Below, piece by piece: positions 6,471-8,146 of a DNA stretch of 8,146 bases (position 1 is the first letter of the stretch; each line of letters begins with the position of its first letter). The stretch is from NCBI RefSeq assembly GCF_000282995.1, contig NZ_ALEE01000164.1:1-8146 (forward strand), in the 5' to 3' direction. The notes below the pieces were generated by a model. It saw nothing but the letters and a program-made list of their open reading frames with translations. It had not been told where the DNA came from and did no database searches. A program made the position numbers and the translations under genes. This DNA comes from Melaminivora alkalimesophila (GTDB taxonomy: Bacteria > Pseudomonadota > Gammaproteobacteria > Burkholderiales > Burkholderiaceae_C).

Positions 6471-6493
6471 ACATGGATCGACCCCTCATCACC

Positions 6494-6498
6494 AGGAG
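6494..6498 (+). promoter_or_regulatory. katA Shine-Dalgarno, fixes the start
   Basis: AGGAG lies 7 bases before ATG 6506. The in-frame ATG at 6473 has no such signal and would add 11 residues not typical of catalases, so 6506 is chosen. Confidence 0.85.
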
Positions 6499-6505
6499 CA
6501 CACCC

Positions 6506-7957
6506 ATGAGCCACCGCCTCACCACCGCCGCCGGCGCTCCCGTCGCCAACAACCAGGATTCTCTGACCGCAGGCCCGCGCGGCCCCATGCTGCTGCAGGA
6601 CCTGTGGCACCTGGAAAAGCTCGCGCACTTTCACCGCGAGGTGATCCCCGAGCGCCGCATGCACGCCAAGGGCTCGGGCGCCTACGGCACCTTCACCGTT
6701 ACCGGCGACATCACGCGCTACACCCGCGCCAAGGTGTTCTCCCAGATTGGCAAGCAGACCGAGCTGTTCGTGCGCTTTTCCACCGTGGCCGGCGAGCGCG
6801 GCGCGGCCGATGCCGAACGCGACATCCGCGGCTTCGCCGTGAAGATGTACACCGAGGAAGGCAACTGGGACCTGGTGGGCAACAACACGCCGGTGTTCTT
6901 CTTCCGCGACCCGCTGAAGTTCCCCGACCTGAACAAGGCCGTCAAGCGCGATCCGCACACCAACCTGCGCTCACCCGAGAACAACTGGGACTTCTGGACC
7001 GGCCTGCCCGAGGCGCTGCACCAGATCACCATCGTCATGAGCGACCGCGGCATCCCGCGCGGTTACCGCCACATGCACGGTTTCGGCTCGCACACCTACA
7101 GCCTCATCAACCAGGCCGGCGAGCGCCACTATGTGAAGTTCCACTGGGTCTGCCAGCAGGGCATCGAGAATCTGTCCGACCAGGAGGCCGCCGCCGTGGT
7201 CGCCGGTGACCGCGAAAGCAGCCAGCGCGACCTGCTGGAAGCCATCGACCGTGGCGACTTCCCGAAGTGGAAGCTGTGCGTGCAGATCATGACCGAGGAA
7301 GAGGCGCAGACCTACCGCTTCCACCCGTTCGACCTGACCAAGGTGTGGAGCAAGAAGGACTTCCCGCTCATCGAAGTGGGCGTGATGGAGCTCAACCGCA
7401 ACCCCGAGAACTACTACGCCGAAGTCGAGCAGGCCTCGTTCGCGCCCAGCAACCTGGTGCCCGGCATCGGCCCCTCGCCCGACCGCATGCTGCAGTCGCG
7501 CCTGTTCTCGTACGCCGATGCGGCCCGCTACCGCCTGGGCGTGAACCACCACCAGATCCCGGTGAACGCGCCGCGCTGCCCCGTCAACCACTACCACCGC
7601 GACGGCGCCATGCGCGTGGACGGCAACTTCGGCCGCACCATCGCCTATGAACCCAACACCCGGGGCGCGTGGCAGGAGCAGCCCGAGTACGCCGAGCCCG
7701 TCGAGAAGCTCTATGGCGACGCCAGCCGCTGGAACTACCGCGAGGACGACAGCGACTACTTCACCCAGCCCGGCGACCTGTTCCGCCTGATGACGCCCGA
7801 AAAGCAGCGCCTGCTGTGCGAGAACACCGCGCGCAACATCGCCGGCGTGTCGCAACACATCGTCGACAAGCACATCGCCCACTGCACCCAGGCCGACCCG
7901 GCCTATGGCGCGGGCGTGGCCGACGCCATCGCCCGCCAACGGGCGGGCCAGCTGTAA
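6506..7957 (+). CDS. katA: Haem catalase KatA (small-subunit, clade 3 type)
   Basis: 483 residues, the size of small-subunit monofunctional catalases; it dismutates hydrogen peroxide to water and oxygen. The active-site region is [15 protein letters not shown] (49-63) with distal H53. [18 protein letters not shown] (124-141) supplies the distal N126 and phenylalanines of the haem pocket. The proximal haem ligand is Y336 in [14 protein letters not shown] (332-345). [11 protein letters not shown] and [20 protein letters not shown] are strongly conserved. The C-terminus ends at AGQL without the extra flavodoxin-like domain of large catalases. No signal peptide is seen ([17 protein letters not shown]), so it should be cytosolic. 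It follows the PAS-LuxR gene by 140 bases with its own promoter region, and is followed by a hairpin facing a convergent gene. Its encoded features appear complete. Confidence 0.97.
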   Translation: MSHRLTTAAGAPVANNQDSLTAGPRGPMLLQDLWHLEKLAHFHREVIPERRMHAKGSGAYGTFTVTGDITRYTRAKVFSQIGKQTELFVRFSTVAGERGAADAERDIRGFAVKMYTEEGNWDLVGNNTPVFFFRDPLKFPDLNKAVKRDPHTNLRSPENNWDFWTGLPEALHQITIVMSDRGIPRGYRHMHGFGSHTYSLINQAGERHYVKFHWVCQQGIENLSDQEAAAVVAGDRESSQRDLLEAIDRGDFPKWKLCVQIMTEEEAQTYRFHPFDLTKVWSKKDFPLIEVGVMELNRNPENYYAEVEQASFAPSNLVPGIGPSPDRMLQSRLFSYADAARYRLGVNHHQIPVNAPRCPVNHYHRDGAMRVDGNFGRTIAYEPNTRGAWQEQPEYAEPVEKLYGDASRWNYREDDSDYFTQPGDLFRLMTPEKQRLLCENTARNIAGVSQHIVDKHIAHCTQADPAYGAGVADAIARQRAGQL

Positions 7958-7973
7958 AGCCGCCCCCGCTCGC

Positions 7974-7997
7974 CCTGCCCCTTTCTCCAGGGGCAGG
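7974..7997. terminator. GC-rich hairpin between katA and the convergent gene
   Basis: CCTGCCCCT (7974-7982) and AGGGGCAGG (7989-7997) are perfect 9-base arms around a 6-base loop, 16 bases past the katA stop and 11 before the stop of the convergent gene. Neither side has a T-run, so it is not a classical intrinsic terminator. It may stop or stabilise both transcripts. Confidence 0.5.
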
Positions 7998-8008
7998 CCG
8001 GGTAGCAC

Positions 8009-8146
8009 TCAGTGCAGCTGCGGGCCGGCGAAGGGCTTGCCGTTGAGCGTCCACTGCCCGCCCCGCAGCGCCCGGGAGCCGCTGATCTGCTCGCCCTGCA
8101 GTCGCACGTAGCCCGACGACTCGGCGGCCGCCAGCAGCTGCTGCAG
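8009..8146 (-). CDS. C-terminal fragment of an unidentified protein, perhaps DUF945/YdgA family
   Basis: Only the last 45 codons are in the window, ending at TGA 8011-8009. The segment begins LQQLLAAAESSGYVRLQGEQI and ends with WTLNGKPFAGPQLH (each fragment shown is part of the same reading frame). The pattern of a glycine-led strand, a short basic turn and a final (L/F)NGKP(L/F) resembles the C-terminus of DUF945 (YdgA-like) envelope proteins. That is a recollection of the family's shape, not a firm match. The frame is open to the edge and the codon use is like its neighbours, so it is a real gene end. It converges on katA. Confidence 0.55.
   Translation of the reverse strand: MQQLLAAAESSGYVRLQGEQISGSRALRGGQWTLNGKPFAGPQLH

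Larger units (their letters stand above)
6366..6493 (+). promoter_or_regulatory. katA upstream region with candidate promoter
   Basis: Non-coding stretch between the regulator stop and the katA Shine-Dalgarno, richer in A+T than its surroundings. A candidate sigma-70 promoter is TTGCCG (6412-6417), 17 bases, AATAAT (6435-6440). TATAAA at 6390-6395 is an alternative -10 without a good -35. Three separate inverted repeats lie here (listed separately), so regulation at DNA or RNA level is likely. Promoter assignment is tentative. Confidence 0.4.

Noticed and set aside
6473..6505. Upstream ATG adding 11 residues to the catalase
   Set aside because: No Shine-Dalgarno precedes it. The ATG at 6506 has AGGAG at the right distance and gives the usual catalase N-terminus.
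1..8146. CRISPR array, insertion sequence, tRNA or prophage signature
   Set aside because: No regularly spaced direct repeats, transposase motifs, tRNA-like folds or integrase features were seen on either strand.

Overview
The window is GC-rich (protein-coding parts look close to 70% G+C). Gene content, codon choice and gene order suggest a betaproteobacterium of the Burkholderiales, most like Comamonadaceae. This placement rests on familiarity with the protein families, not on a database search. Genes fill nearly all of it, and no gene-free stretch reaches 300 bases.

Left part (1-2855, minus strand): a DNA-damage mutagenesis cassette, imuA-imuB-dnaE2 (imuC). It has strong Shine-Dalgarno sequences and overlapping stop/start codons. 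It is read leftwards from a promoter whose -10 region lies inside a near-ideal LexA (SOS) box. dnaE2 runs off the left edge, so only its PHP-domain N-terminus (246 residues) is present. ImuA (RecA-like fold, degenerate) and ImuB (non-catalytic Y-family relative) are accessory factors that bring DnaE2 to the sliding clamp and damaged template.

Middle (2896-4236, minus strand): an HD-GYP protein, presumably for cyclic-dinucleotide turnover or binding, ending 77 bases before imuA with no visible terminator between. Upstream of it, an intrinsic terminator closes the next operon. scoA-scoB (5731-4380, minus strand) encode the two subunits of succinyl-CoA:3-oxoacid CoA-transferase, which activates acetoacetate.

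Right part (plus strand): a divergently transcribed PAS-LuxR regulator (5820-6365), separated from scoA by a short intergenic region carrying a perfect 8+8 base palindrome, probably the regulator's operator. Next comes a clade-3-type haem catalase, katA (6506-7957), preceded by a 140-base leader with several inverted repeats. A convergent hairpin follows. At the right edge is the C-terminal 45 codons of a minus-strand gene, perhaps of the DUF945/YdgA type.

The known biology is conventional: an SOS mutasome, ketone-body/acetoacetate use and peroxide defence. The least-described parts are the PAS-LuxR/palindrome pair controlling scoAB, the divergent HD-GYP protein beside the mutasome, the shortened ImuB, and the layered inverted repeats before katA.
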